Of a stretch of DNA of 64,000 nt, positions 53,976 to 62,106 are shown one piece after another. The translations under genes were made by a program, and so were the position numbers. The notes below the pieces were generated by a model, which was not told the origin of the DNA, searched no databases, and saw nothing but the letters and a program-made list of their open reading frames with translations. Position 1 is the stretch's first letter. Each line of letters begins with the position of its first letter. The DNA is from a virus, in the IMG/VR virus record IMGVR_UViG_3300021963_007714, positions 1 through 64,000 of that record; one strand, 5' to 3'.

Positions 53976-56900
53976 ATGGCCAAGCATATAATTCAAGAAA
54001 GTTATACATTTACACCAGGATCAAATACAATTGTATTACAAAATAGATTCCTGCGTCGTGAACAACTGGTTTTGATTACTAATGTTACAACTAACACGGT
54101 AATCTATAACTTCGCAGATTCGGCACTAAGAGCAACAACATTTACAACTAGTATTGTTGCCAACGTCGAAACAACTACAATCGTTCTCAACTATAACACA
54201 AGCTCAATGAGCAGCACAGACAAGCTGGCCATTTTGGTAGAAGAAACCAATGAAACATTTATGCCAGCTGAAGTGTACATTGATCCTGTTCAGAAATTAC
54301 GTGTTTCAACACCACAGAGTTTGATTGATACTGACTTCGAATATGGAGTGCAGCCAACCAAGTGGGAAACATTGAATCTAATGAATAATAGACCAAGTGG
54401 TTTTTATGACCCTACAGCACCTGTTACTATCACTTCTGTTTCAGGTAACGGTACAAGAGTAGTTACAGTGCTACTAGCAAACACTACTGGTATTATCGCG
54501 GGTAACCCAATTTATATTCAAGATACAATTGATCCTAATGCTAATGGTTACTTTATCATTGCGTCAGTTAGTACTAACGTTAACTTTACATATAACGCAG
54601 GAGCAAACGTAACCAACGGTATTATTTTCGATCAAACTAAAACATATGTATTCAATGCGATTCCATATACTGGCGCAGGGGTGGCTGTAACAACCACAGG
54701 TGGTGGTTCCTTTGTCAGATCAGCATTGAACGAAGTTACTGTAACAACTAAAGATAATCATGGATTGTCTGTAGGTGATGCGATCTTTGTCTGTAACACA
54801 ACAGCTTCTAGTAATCCACCAAATGGTGCTTGGTTTGTTCGTCGTACACCTACAACTAACACATTTATCTATGACACTATTGCAGATCCAACAGGTACTA
54901 TTACAGCCCAAGCCTCTGGTAGTGGTTTGACTGTTAATACCACAGTAGATGCTTCAGGTCGTATTATTGCTGTGGCAGTGAACGCTGCTGGTACACTATA
55001 TGCAGTGGGTGACATTGCTACAATTTCCGGTGGTGGCGGTAATGCTCGTGTTAAAGTTACAGCTATTATTCCATCAGCTACTGGTTCTTTAGTTGGTGCG
55101 GTGAACGGTGTACAGGTTAACCAACCTGGTACAGGTTATTCAGGTGCTTCAGGTGTAGCTACTACACTAAACTTCAGTGGTGGTACACTCTATGTTCGTC
55201 CATGGGGTAGTGCTATTCATAGACCATTTGACGGTGGTGTGTATTTTACTGCTGGTGTTCCTTATCACGGCAATCAGTTAATTCGTCAAACACGTCGTTA
55301 TTTCCGTTATCAATCTGGTAAAGGCATTCAGTTCTCAACTGGATCTAATATGACTTCACCGTTTATTGTTGATAACGTAACATCGTCAGGTTCTACTGTT
55401 ACTGTAACAACCAAGTTTCCACATAATTTATTTACAGGTGCTAACATTCGTGTTAGTGGCTGTAATGAATCAGCATATAACGGAACATTCAATGTTACAT
55501 TTTTAACTGCTACAACATTTAGCTACACTGCCTTATCAACACCAAGTGCTAGTCCTGCCACAGGTAGTCCGACTGTACAGCCTAATACATGGTTTGGATC
55601 ATTCATTCGTCTAGGTATGTTTGATAACCAGAATGGATTTTTCTTTGAATACGATGGTCAAGCACTATTTGCCTGCCGCCGTTCAAGTACAAATCAACTT
55701 TCTGGTTATGTAAGTGCTTTAGGTACAGGTGAACAGTCAGTAACTGGTGTTAACAGTAAATGGTCAAGTCAGTTGAGTCCTGGTGATTTTATTGTAGTAC
55801 GTGGTATGAGCTATACTGTAGTCAGTATTGAAAGTGATACAGCGATGACAATTTACCCAGATTACCGTGGTACTGCTATTGTTCCTCCGACGCAGTTAAT
55901 TATCAGTAGAACTGATACTCTACGTATGCAACAAAACACATGGAATATTGATAAGATGGATGGAACTGGAGAATCTGGTTTCAATATTGATATCAATAAG
56001 ATGCAGATGTGGTATATTGACTATACATGGTACGGTGCTGGTGCTATTCGTTGGGGATTTAGAACACAACGCGGTACAGTAGCATACGCACATAGGCTAG
56101 CACACGGTAATAACATGACAGAGGCTTACATGCGTACTGGTAACTTACCAGCTCGTTATGAAGTTTCAACAATTGCGCCCGTAACAAAATTAGCAGCCAC
56201 GTTAAGTAACTCAGAAACAGGCACAATCACAGTAGCAAGCACAACAGGTTTCCCAAATAGTGGAACATTGATCATCAACGCCAGTGGTAATACAGGCGCT
56301 GCTATCGAATATATTAGTTATACTGGAAAAACAGCTACAACATTTACTACATTGACCAGAGCATTAACAAACCTTACAGGTCCTCAAGGCCTAGCAAGTG
56401 GAGGTGGTGCTACTACAGCACAGACATTTACATTTAGTGCTACAGCACCTCACTCAGTGAGTTATTTTAGTCCACAATGTAGTAATACAATCAGTCACTG
56501 GGGTAGTTCTGTGATGATGGATGGTAGGTTTGATGATGATAAATCTATCGTGTTTATCGCAGGTATGACCACAGCCTACTCAAACATTGGCGCAAGTGTA
56601 CTCGTTCCATTATTGAGCATACGTATTAGCCCAAGTGTAGACAGTGGTTTAACTGGTGTTATTGGTGCTAGAGAACTTGTCAATAGGATGCAATTGGTTT
56701 TACGTTCAGCTGGTATCCAAACTTCTGGTACAAACTTTCTAATTACAGGACGTTTAAATGCTAGGATTACTGGTGGTACTGCTACTAGTTTTACTAGCGC
56801 TGGTGGTTCAAGCCTAGCTCAAGTGAATTACCACGCAAGTAACAATTCCGTGTCAGGTGGTGAGATTTGCTTTGGTGCTTTCACAGCACCTGGTGTTAAC

Positions 56901-57095
56901 GTACTAGACCTGTCTGTTGTACGTGACCTAGGTAATAGTATATTAGGTGGTGGTGCTGCTCTAAGTCATCCAGCTAGTGATTTAAACAAGTACCCAGATG
57001 GTCCGGACATTCTAACACTATGTGCTCAAAATACTGGTGGTGTTACAACTAACAGTATTATTGCTCGTATTGGTTGGACAGAAGCTCAAGCTTAA
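53976..57095 (+). CDS. Virion structural protein, long paralogue of the gene at 29226
   Basis: A 1039-residue virion protein. N-terminal 1-100 is strand-rich (YTFTPGSNTIVLQNRFLRRE). Central NTFIYDTIADPTGT belongs to a small module. The core at about 420-720 is the one shared with 29226 (FDNQNGFFFEYDG, WNIDKMDGTGESGF and DYTWYGAGAIRWGF). Inserted in the core are QSVTGVNSKWSSQLSPGDF, which is a module of the 34468 protein, and SGSTVTVTTKFPHNLFTGA, a loop-type insert seen in marine phage fibres. GAGGA upstream of an A-rich leader suggests strong translation. Followed at once by a terminator. Role: probably tail or fibre base; not settled. Confidence 0.7.
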   Translation: MAKHIIQESYTFTPGSNTIVLQNRFLRREQLVLITNVTTNTVIYNFADSALRATTFTTSIVANVETTTIVLNYNTSSMSSTDKLAILVEETNETFMPAEVYIDPVQKLRVSTPQSLIDTDFEYGVQPTKWETLNLMNNRPSGFYDPTAPVTITSVSGNGTRVVTVLLANTTGIIAGNPIYIQDTIDPNANGYFIIASVSTNVNFTYNAGANVTNGIIFDQTKTYVFNAIPYTGAGVAVTTTGGGSFVRSALNEVTVTTKDNHGLSVGDAIFVCNTTASSNPPNGAWFVRRTPTTNTFIYDTIADPTGTITAQASGSGLTVNTTVDASGRIIAVAVNAAGTLYAVGDIATISGGGGNARVKVTAIIPSATGSLVGAVNGVQVNQPGTGYSGASGVATTLNFSGGTLYVRPWGSAIHRPFDGGVYFTAGVPYHGNQLIRQTRRYFRYQSGKGIQFSTGSNMTSPFIVDNVTSSGSTVTVTTKFPHNLFTGANIRVSGCNESAYNGTFNVTFLTATTFSYTALSTPSASPATGSPTVQPNTWFGSFIRLGMFDNQNGFFFEYDGQALFACRRSSTNQLSGYVSALGTGEQSVTGVNSKWSSQLSPGDFIVVRGMSYTVVSIESDTAMTIYPDYRGTAIVPPTQLIISRTDTLRMQQNTWNIDKMDGTGESGFNIDINKMQMWYIDYTWYGAGAIRWGFRTQRGTVAYAHRLAHGNNMTEAYMRTGNLPARYEVSTIAPVTKLAATLSNSETGTITVASTTGFPNSGTLIINASGNTGAAIEYISYTGKTATTFTTLTRALTNLTGPQGLASGGGATTAQTFTFSATAPHSVSYFSPQCSNTISHWGSSVMMDGRFDDDKSIVFIAGMTTAYSNIGASVLVPLLSIRISPSVDSGLTGVIGARELVNRMQLVLRSAGIQTSGTNFLITGRLNARITGGTATSFTSAGGSSLAQVNYHASNNSVSGGEICFGAFTAPGVNVLDLSVVRDLGNSILGGGAALSHPASDLNKYPDGPDILTLCAQNTGGVTTNSIIARIGWTEAQA

Positions 57096-57114
57096 AAGCA
57101 TAAGCATAGAAAAG

Positions 57115-57142
57115 AAGGCTGCTATACGCAGCCTTTCTTTTT
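57115..57142 (+). terminator. Rho-independent terminator
   Basis: AAGGCTGC, loop TATAC, GCAGCCTT, then TCTTTTT: an 8-bp perfect stem with a T-rich tail. It lies 20 nt after the virion gene stop and just before the next late promoter box, as at 37446. Confidence 0.85.
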
Positions 57143-57150
57143 AATAAATA
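57143..57150 (+). promoter_or_regulatory. Late promoter box (AATAAATA), near-leaderless
   Basis: AATAAATA ends 7 nt before ATG 57158 and begins at the end of the preceding terminator. Predicted transcription start is 2 nt upstream of the AUG. The ATCATGC start context is shared with 2433 and 37494. Confidence 0.6.
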
Positions 57151-57157
57151 TAAGATC

Positions 57158-60100
57158 ATGCGATTAGAAGACATCAAAGAAGGCAGCAGAGTTGATCATC
57201 AACATCAATTCAAAGAGATGTTTGCTAGATTCCTACCTATTGCTATAGAAATTCTCAATCTAAAATCTCTGCCTGAATTTCACTTTGAAGCATTTTTAGA
57301 TCATCCTCAACAACCTACCTTCGGTATGTATGTCAACGGTGAAAATAAATTGTATGTAGGCCTAAGTGGTCGTCATCCTAATGACATCTTTAGAACCATA
57401 GCACATGAATTAACTCACTACAAACAAGACACTGAACACATGCTGGATGATCGCAGCGGCGAGACTGGTAGTCCTATTGAAAACCAAGCCAATGCCATGG
57501 CTGGTATCATCATGCGTCATTTTAACAAAACCTATCCTGACTATCTTCGCAGTAAACCTGTTATGGAAGATATTGATGTCACTGATGAAAGTCTCAAAGG
57601 TTTGGCTGCTGCTGGACTAATAGGTCTAGGCATGTTAGGTGGTCCCAAAGATGTAGCCAGTGGTAACCTACCACAAGACCTACAAAAGGCACAGCAGCAA
57701 CACCGTGTTCAAATGGCTAAGAAACCTATGGCCAAACCCGCAGCGACAAAACCAGCAGCAGCTAAACCTTTACCAGCTAAAGCGACCCCTTTGTTAAAAG
57801 TAGCCAAGGCTAATGGTATTAAAGGCGTAGAACTAGCACAGTTTTTGGCACAAATGGAACATGAAAGTCTTGACTTTAAGAAGATGAAGGAGTTAGGTAA
57901 ATCGACCTACTTCAACAAATATGATCCAAAACATAACCCTAAATTAGCTAATAAATTAGGAAACAAATTCAAGGGTGACGGACTACAATTTAGAGGTCGT
58001 GGCTTTATACAATTAACAGGCAGAGAAAACTATACACAGGCCAGTCGTGACATATTTGGTGATGATAGGTTAGTTAAGAAACCAGACCTAGCAGCACAGC
58101 CAGATATAGCAGCACGTATAGCAGTATGGTATTGGACTGATCGTGTGAAACCTTTGGTCAAAGACTTTTCAGATACTACTCGTGTTACAAAGATTATCAA
58201 TGGTGGACTAAACGGACTTGAAGATAGAGAAAATAATTTCAGAGACTATATGGCCAGTCTTGGCCTAATGGAAAAATGGTCAATGAAGTATAAAAAGAGT
58301 ATCAATTGCGCCAATCCCAAAGGGTTCAGTCAGCGTGCTCACTGTCAAGGTCGTAAGAAAACAGAAGATGTAGAACAAGATCCAGGAGATCCTATACCTT
58401 TTCCAGCAGGCACTACTTCGGTAGATGTTAGTGATCCCTATGATTGGTATAAACTAGGCATGGTAATAAGTGATCTAGATGATGCCAATCCTCAAGCATT
58501 TGGACGAGGTGGTCCCAGCACTGTGATTGCCTTTGGCAGTGAAGATGAAGAACATAGACTGCTGCCATACCTTAAAAGACTTGGACTTAAACTAAAAGAC
58601 ATTGACAAACCCAGTGACACTAGAAAAATTGTGCCCGCCAAGGCTGTGTTAGACAAATTGGAAGAAGGTTTTAAACTAGACGAACTTAATATTAATCAAA
58701 CGCTGGCCTTTATCAAACAGGCACATGGTGATCAACTCTATGGCAAACTGCCCTATTGGACCCATCCTCGTGCTGTAGCCATGACAGGCAAAAAGATCTT
58801 TGGCAACAAGTTTAATAGTGATGCTGTAAAGGTTGCCTTCTTACATGATGTGGTAGAAGATACTAATATAAGTATAGATGAATTAGGCAAGTTAGACTTT
58901 TCACCACAGGTCATTGAAGCAGTGAGCCTGCTGACAAAGAACAAGACATTGACCTATCGTCAAAATATAGAAAACATTATCAACAGCGGCAACCCTTTGG
59001 CCATGATGGTCAAATATGCTGACAACTATGAAAACTATTCAGGTGATAAGAGCGACTGGGATTCTGCTCGAGCAGCCAGCAGTCAAAAGAAATACTTGAT
59101 GAGCCTTAATATGTTAGGGAGTAAGTTAGGTGTAAAACATCACGAGCAAAATTTAAAAGAACTAGGAACTACACAATATAAAGTAACAGAACCTAGAGAC
59201 ATGGTCAACGTTGATTTTAGATCCAAGCAAATTACCTACAAAGTTTTTAAATTCAAAGTAGATAAGCAGGTATTTCTAATTGTGCTCACTGTAAAAGACC
59301 AGGCAATGCCGGGCTCTAAGAAAAAGGTTCCAACCCTAAATGTAGCGTTTGGTAGGCAAGATAAAAACGGTTGGGACGTTGACGATATTGACACTAACCT
59401 AACTGGTGATAATCAAAATCAATTTCAAATCTATTCCACTGTGATCAAGGCCATACAAAAGTTTATTACTCAATTGAATCCTAATGTAGCACAAATTATA
59501 ATAAAAGGAGACAATGAGAGACAACAGGTAATGTATGATAGATTTTTTAATTCACGCTACTTGGAGAAATTTTTTCCAGGTTGGCAATTAAACCCAACAA
59601 CTAAAACTCTAATAAAAAATCAAAGTCAAAATTTAAAGGAACTTTTGGACCCTAAATTAGCCATAGATCTTGATTGGGCAGAGGGTAGTGATTATATTGC
59701 TGCCAGAGGTTATGTCACAGTGACTGATCAATATGGCAACAAAGAAGATGTAGAATTAGAAGTAGAATTCGGGGAATTTCCACAAAGAAATCGTAAAGAA
59801 TACGAAGTTCAATTTAAAGTAGGCGATAGTTATGATATAACAGGTGGTGGCAACGCTAATGTGATTTTTGCCACGGTTATACAGGCCTGTAAAGATTTCG
59901 TGGAAATGTATAAACCAGATCGATTATTCTTCACAGCAAAAGAGCAGTCTAGAGCAAGAATGTATGATACACTGACTAAACGTGTGGCCAAGCAGGTAGG
60001 ATGGCACGTTATACCATTTGATGAAATACAAAAGGATCCATTGTATAGAAATAACAGTGATAATGGGTTCGTGTTTGTCATAGGGAAAGGTGCTGCACCT

Positions 60101-60547
60101 GAAAAATGGTCCAGTGCTCAACAGCCACAACACGGTAGTTTTATGCCTATTTTCTATGTATATAATGTAGATAAAGATACACCTACTGTGGCAGTTAAGG
60201 TTAGGGCCCCAAATAGGGAGACTGCTGTTCAGCACGCTATGAAAATAGAACCCAGTTTTAAAGATTTGGATTTAATGCAGATACACGCCTTGAACAGCCT
60301 ACCCAAGCGTGAAGTCACTGATGTAATAGATGGTGGCACAGCAGAAGATCCTAGAAAGGTAGGAGAAAACTTTGCTGATGGTAAGAATCCACAGGATAAA
60401 GGTGATAGTGGTAGACACGGCATAAAAAAAGGTATTACAATAGCACAACTAAAAAAGATTAGATCCAGTGACTCAGCCAGTCCAAGAAAAAAGCAGTTGG
60501 CACACTGGCAGATCAATATGAGACAGGGGCGTAGTAAAAAAGGATAA
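57158..60547 (+). CDS. Multidomain enzyme: HExxH zincin, GH19-like muramidase, RelA/SpoT-like HD domain
   Basis: A 1129-residue protein with several unlike domains. Residues 1-135: zincin-type metalloprotease, IAHELTHYKQD with HELTH at 83-87. Residues 185-210: Lys/Ala/Pro linker. Residues 212-372: GH19/muramidase-like, MEHESLDF (233-240) with a candidate catalytic Glu and GLQFRGRGFIQLTGRENY (275-292). Residues 382-400: NCANPKGFSQRAHCQGRKK, a motif I recall from virion proteins of marine phages. Residues 513-660: HD hydrolase like RelA/SpoT, THPRAVAM, HDVVEDT (563-569), KYADN (619-623). Residues about 670-830 and 835-1010: two copies of an unknown module. C-terminus GRHGIKKG then AHWQINMRQGR is another recurrent motif. 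It may be packaged and cut by proteolysis. Confidence 0.75.
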   Translation: MRLEDIKEGSRVDHQHQFKEMFARFLPIAIEILNLKSLPEFHFEAFLDHPQQPTFGMYVNGENKLYVGLSGRHPNDIFRTIAHELTHYKQDTEHMLDDRSGETGSPIENQANAMAGIIMRHFNKTYPDYLRSKPVMEDIDVTDESLKGLAAAGLIGLGMLGGPKDVASGNLPQDLQKAQQQHRVQMAKKPMAKPAATKPAAAKPLPAKATPLLKVAKANGIKGVELAQFLAQMEHESLDFKKMKELGKSTYFNKYDPKHNPKLANKLGNKFKGDGLQFRGRGFIQLTGRENYTQASRDIFGDDRLVKKPDLAAQPDIAARIAVWYWTDRVKPLVKDFSDTTRVTKIINGGLNGLEDRENNFRDYMASLGLMEKWSMKYKKSINCANPKGFSQRAHCQGRKKTEDVEQDPGDPIPFPAGTTSVDVSDPYDWYKLGMVISDLDDANPQAFGRGGPSTVIAFGSEDEEHRLLPYLKRLGLKLKDIDKPSDTRKIVPAKAVLDKLEEGFKLDELNINQTLAFIKQAHGDQLYGKLPYWTHPRAVAMTGKKIFGNKFNSDAVKVAFLHDVVEDTNISIDELGKLDFSPQVIEAVSLLTKNKTLTYRQNIENIINSGNPLAMMVKYADNYENYSGDKSDWDSARAASSQKKYLMSLNMLGSKLGVKHHEQNLKELGTTQYKVTEPRDMVNVDFRSKQITYKVFKFKVDKQVFLIVLTVKDQAMPGSKKKVPTLNVAFGRQDKNGWDVDDIDTNLTGDNQNQFQIYSTVIKAIQKFITQLNPNVAQIIIKGDNERQQVMYDRFFNSRYLEKFFPGWQLNPTTKTLIKNQSQNLKELLDPKLAIDLDWAEGSDYIAARGYVTVTDQYGNKEDVELEVEFGEFPQRNRKEYEVQFKVGDSYDITGGGNANVIFATVIQACKDFVEMYKPDRLFFTAKEQSRARMYDTLTKRVAKQVGWHVIPFDEIQKDPLYRNNSDNGFVFVIGKGAAPEKWSSAQQPQHGSFMPIFYVYNVDKDTPTVAVKVRAPNRETAVQHAMKIEPSFKDLDLMQIHALNSLPKREVTDVIDGGTAEDPRKVGENFADGKNPQDKGDSGRHGIKKGITIAQLKKIRSSDSASPRKKQLAHWQINMRQGRSKKG

Positions 60548-60549
60548 CG

Positions 60550-60762
60550 ATGTTTCTAAATACCATAGCAGTAATTTTTATTACGTATGCCATTTTAATT
60601 TTATTTTCAACCAAAGACGGAATTAGCAAGCAGGTAAGACAAGCCCTGGGCCCAGAAGATTTGGAAAGACTTCAAACTGAGCTCGACTATCGCGAATATT
60701 GGGCTGTTTTATTATTCCTATTTGGTTTATTAATCTTACTACCTAAATTAATAATGTGGTAA
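60550..60762 (+). CDS. Two-helix membrane protein
   Basis: A 70-residue protein with hydrophobic helices at about 4-19 (NTIAVIFITYAILILF) and 50-69 (YWAVLLFLFGLLILLPKLIM). A charged segment lies between (KDGISKQVRQALGPEDLERL). It begins 2 nt after the large enzyme gene and ends before a terminator. A holin-like or spanin-like role with the upstream muramidase is possible but not shown by any motif. Confidence 0.55.
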   Translation: MFLNTIAVIFITYAILILFSTKDGISKQVRQALGPEDLERLQTELDYREYWAVLLFLFGLLILLPKLIMW

Positions 60763-60764
60763 AA

Positions 60765-60784
60765 AAAGGGCCTTATGGCCCTTT
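60765..60784. terminator. Bidirectional rho-independent terminator
   Basis: AAAGGGCC, loop TTAT, GGCCCTTT: a perfect 8-bp stem with A-run before and T-run in the stem end. It lies between convergent genes. Its core resembles that of the terminator at 23930. Confidence 0.8.
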
Positions 60785-60803
60785 AAATCTCTATGAGATA
60801 GGT

Positions 60804-61088
60804 TTATCTTCTGCCGCCTGCAGCATTAACAAATTGATACATTTTTTCAGCAGTCTCTAGAACTTTGTCTAGTCCCGGGAACTCAGGCATACCAACTGAT
60901 GTTACAATCTGACCTGTCTTTTCGTCACGTTTGACAGAGCTTTCCCAACCTTGCCATTTGTAGGTATATTCAGCTTGGACAAGATCTTTTGCCATGGCTA
61001 GGATGTCGGTGCGGATTTCATATCCGTTCTTATTGAACTTTACTTCGGGCATTTTTAATTCTGGTAAAATACGATCTGAATTAGACAT
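60804..61088 (-). CDS. Small phasin-like or virion-type protein
   Basis: A 94-residue protein. ATG at 61088 was chosen because GGAG lies 6 nt upstream (an ATG 3 nt earlier has too short spacing, and longer readings overlap the next gene). YEIRTDILAMAKDLVQAEY and YKWQGWESSVKRDEKTG lead to MPEFPGLDKVLETAEKMYQF, a helix-rich pattern I recall from marine phage genomes. Weak resemblance to phasin-family helical proteins. Function unknown. It follows the next listed gene in a minus-strand run. Confidence 0.55.
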   Translation of the reverse strand: MSNSDRILPELKMPEVKFNKNGYEIRTDILAMAKDLVQAEYTYKWQGWESSVKRDEKTGQIVTSVGMPEFPGLDKVLETAEKMYQFVNAAGGRR

Positions 61089-61120
61089 CATTTTCTCCTT
61101 ATGTGTGTATGTCTTTATTG

Positions 61121-61411
61121 TTAGGATTTTTGTGCTGCACGACTTTGCGCAGACCAGGCATCCCAACCTGCCTTGAACCAGTCAATGCTAAAAGGATTGA
61201 CCAATTTTTCTACTTTGGTATGTAAAATTTCTCTGCCACATGTTGATATAATATTGCTTGTGGCTTCTATAGCAGAGTGCAAAAATTTAGTTTGTGCATC
61301 TATATAGATAATCATGTCTGCTTTGATATCTTGATGACGCACATATTTTTCTACAAATTGTCGCTTGGCATTCTGCATGCTGTCGATAAACAGTAAAGGT
61401 TGATTAAACAT
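61121..61411 (-). CDS. Phasin-like helical protein
   Basis: A 96-residue helical protein starting MFNQPLLFIDSMQNAKRQF. The start was set by GGAG 6 nt upstream; a longer frame reaches 61462. The sequence (KRQFVEKYVRHQDIK, then YIDAQTKFLHSAIEATSN) resembles phasin-type or phage-encoded phasin-like proteins that coat polyhydroxyalkanoate granules, but the similarity is by pattern only. An exact late promoter box precedes it, so it is expressed late. Confidence 0.5.
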   Translation of the reverse strand: MFNQPLLFIDSMQNAKRQFVEKYVRHQDIKADMIIYIDAQTKFLHSAIEATSNIISTCGREILHTKVEKLVNPFSIDWFKAGWDAWSAQSRAAQKS

Positions 61412-61445
61412 TGTTGTCTCCCTGTGTGTATAATAGTATACGGTG

Positions 61446-61592
61446 TTATTTATATATGTCAATAGATCTTGGCTTAAAATTTATTCTAGTAAAATCCCAT
61501 TCCTCACCTAAAACCGGTTTACGTTCTAACATTTCGTCAATAGCCACTACCATTAATAAAAAAGCAAATATCATTATTGAAGTTATAATCAT
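61446..61592 (-). CDS. 48-residue membrane protein
   Basis: Small protein with an N-terminal hydrophobic helix (IITSIMIFAFLLMVVAI) and a polar tail (LERKPVLGEEWDFTRINFK). ATGA overlap with the preceding micro-ORF supports translation. The late promoter box TATAAATA for the phasin-like gene is embedded in its last codons and stop. No function is known. Confidence 0.5.
   Translation of the reverse strand: MIITSIMIFAFLLMVVAIDEMLERKPVLGEEWDFTRINFKPRSIDIYK
61447..61454 (-). promoter_or_regulatory. Late promoter box (exact TATAAATA)
   Basis: TATAAATA on the minus strand, inside the stop region of the 48-residue gene. Predicted start near 61441 gives a 30-nt leader with GGAG before ATG 61411. It drives the phasin-like gene and probably the one after it. 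Confidence 0.65.
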
Positions 61593-61696
61593 TTGTTCAT
61601 TAACCTCACAGCACTTTGCCACTTACCACGGCGAGTTAGGTGACTGGCCAATAGTCCAGAGCACCATACATCATAAATCAACTTTAATATTTTCAT
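61589..61696 (-). CDS. 35-residue basic micro-protein
   Basis: Sequence in outline: MKILKLIYDVWCSGLLA, then SHLTRRGKWQSAVRLM. It is basic, amphipathic and helical, with an ASHL-x-RRG-x-W-x-x-AV-x-L pattern. It overlaps both neighbours by ATGA. GGAG lies 7 nt before its ATG inside the upstream gene. No function is known. Confidence 0.45.
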   Translation of the reverse strand: MKILKLIYDVWCSGLLASHLTRRGKWQSAVRLMNK

Positions 61697-61806
61697 TGCC
61701 ATGCTCCTTTATTATGGGTGGTCATATATCTACGGGCACGAGCTCGGCCGCTGGCTTCTAGGACTAGAAATATTTTGTGAAATACTGCTAAGATATAGGT
61801 AATCAT
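61693..61806 (-). CDS. 37-residue micro-protein
   Basis: Opens MITYILAVFHKIFLVLEA, then SGRARARRYMTTHNKG: a hydrophobic helix followed by an Arg-rich segment. The layout (helix, E-A-x-x-RARA-x-RY) resembles small DUF1127-like or phage micro-proteins. It starts 4 nt after the stop of the upstream gene and overlaps the next by ATGA. Function unknown. Confidence 0.45.
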   Translation of the reverse strand: MITYILAVFHKIFLVLEASGRARARRYMTTHNKGAWQ

Positions 61807-61810
61807 TTTA

Positions 61811-61981
61811 TTATTCCTTATGGGATTTGTATTCATACTCTTTCATATAATTTTCAAGAGTGGCTGCATCTGTAATGCTTTTTGTGCTTAAATATTGATC
61901 CAGTCTGCTCTGGTAAGAATCAGATGGAAACATCTCAGCAAGGCGCTCAAGGATATTGAGCATTATAGTTGATATAGACAT
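61811..61981 (-). CDS. 56-residue micro-protein, possibly DUF3563-like
   Basis: First gene of the minus-strand micro-ORF chain. LNILERLAEMFPSDSYQSRL then DQYLSTKSITDAATLENYM resembles the DUF3563 pattern (YL-x-x-A-x-D-x-x-x-LE-x-R) known mainly from Burkholderiales and some phages, though the match is loose. AGGAG lies 11 nt before the ATG, a long spacing. A TAAATA box is upstream at 62021. Confidence 0.5.
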   Translation of the reverse strand: MSISTIMLNILERLAEMFPSDSYQSRLDQYLSTKSITDAATLENYMKEYEYKSHKE

Positions 61982-62020
61982 TTGTTATATTTCTCCTATA
62001 TGTATATGTGTATATGATTA

Positions 62021-62028
62021 TATTTAGC
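62021..62028 (-). promoter_or_regulatory. Putative late promoter box (GCTAAATA)
   Basis: GCTAAATA on the minus strand, 39 nt before ATG 61981. The predicted leader of about 34 nt contains AGGAG. It would start the micro-ORF chain. Confidence 0.5.
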
Positions 62029-62081
62029 GCAGTTTTTGTTGCGATGCCACATTATAAATGTTTTTTTAATCAGTGTCTAGC

Positions 62082-62089
62082 GATAAATA
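62082..62089 (+). promoter_or_regulatory. Late promoter box (GATAAATA)
   Basis: GATAAATA, 17 nt before the TTG start at 62107. The leader of about 12 nt begins with GGAG (62095-62098). Confidence 0.5.
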
Positions 62090-62106
62090 GTTTTGGAGAA
62101 CTAAAA

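Noticed and set aside
61411-61761. Plus-strand 116-residue reading frame
   Set aside because: It lies opposite the micro-ORF chain, has no ribosome binding site and no sensible composition. The four minus-strand frames have coupling signals and a promoter box.
61693-61806. Firm assignment of micro-proteins to DUF1127 or DUF3563
   Set aside because: Similarity is by loose pattern only; kept as possible resemblance without a name.
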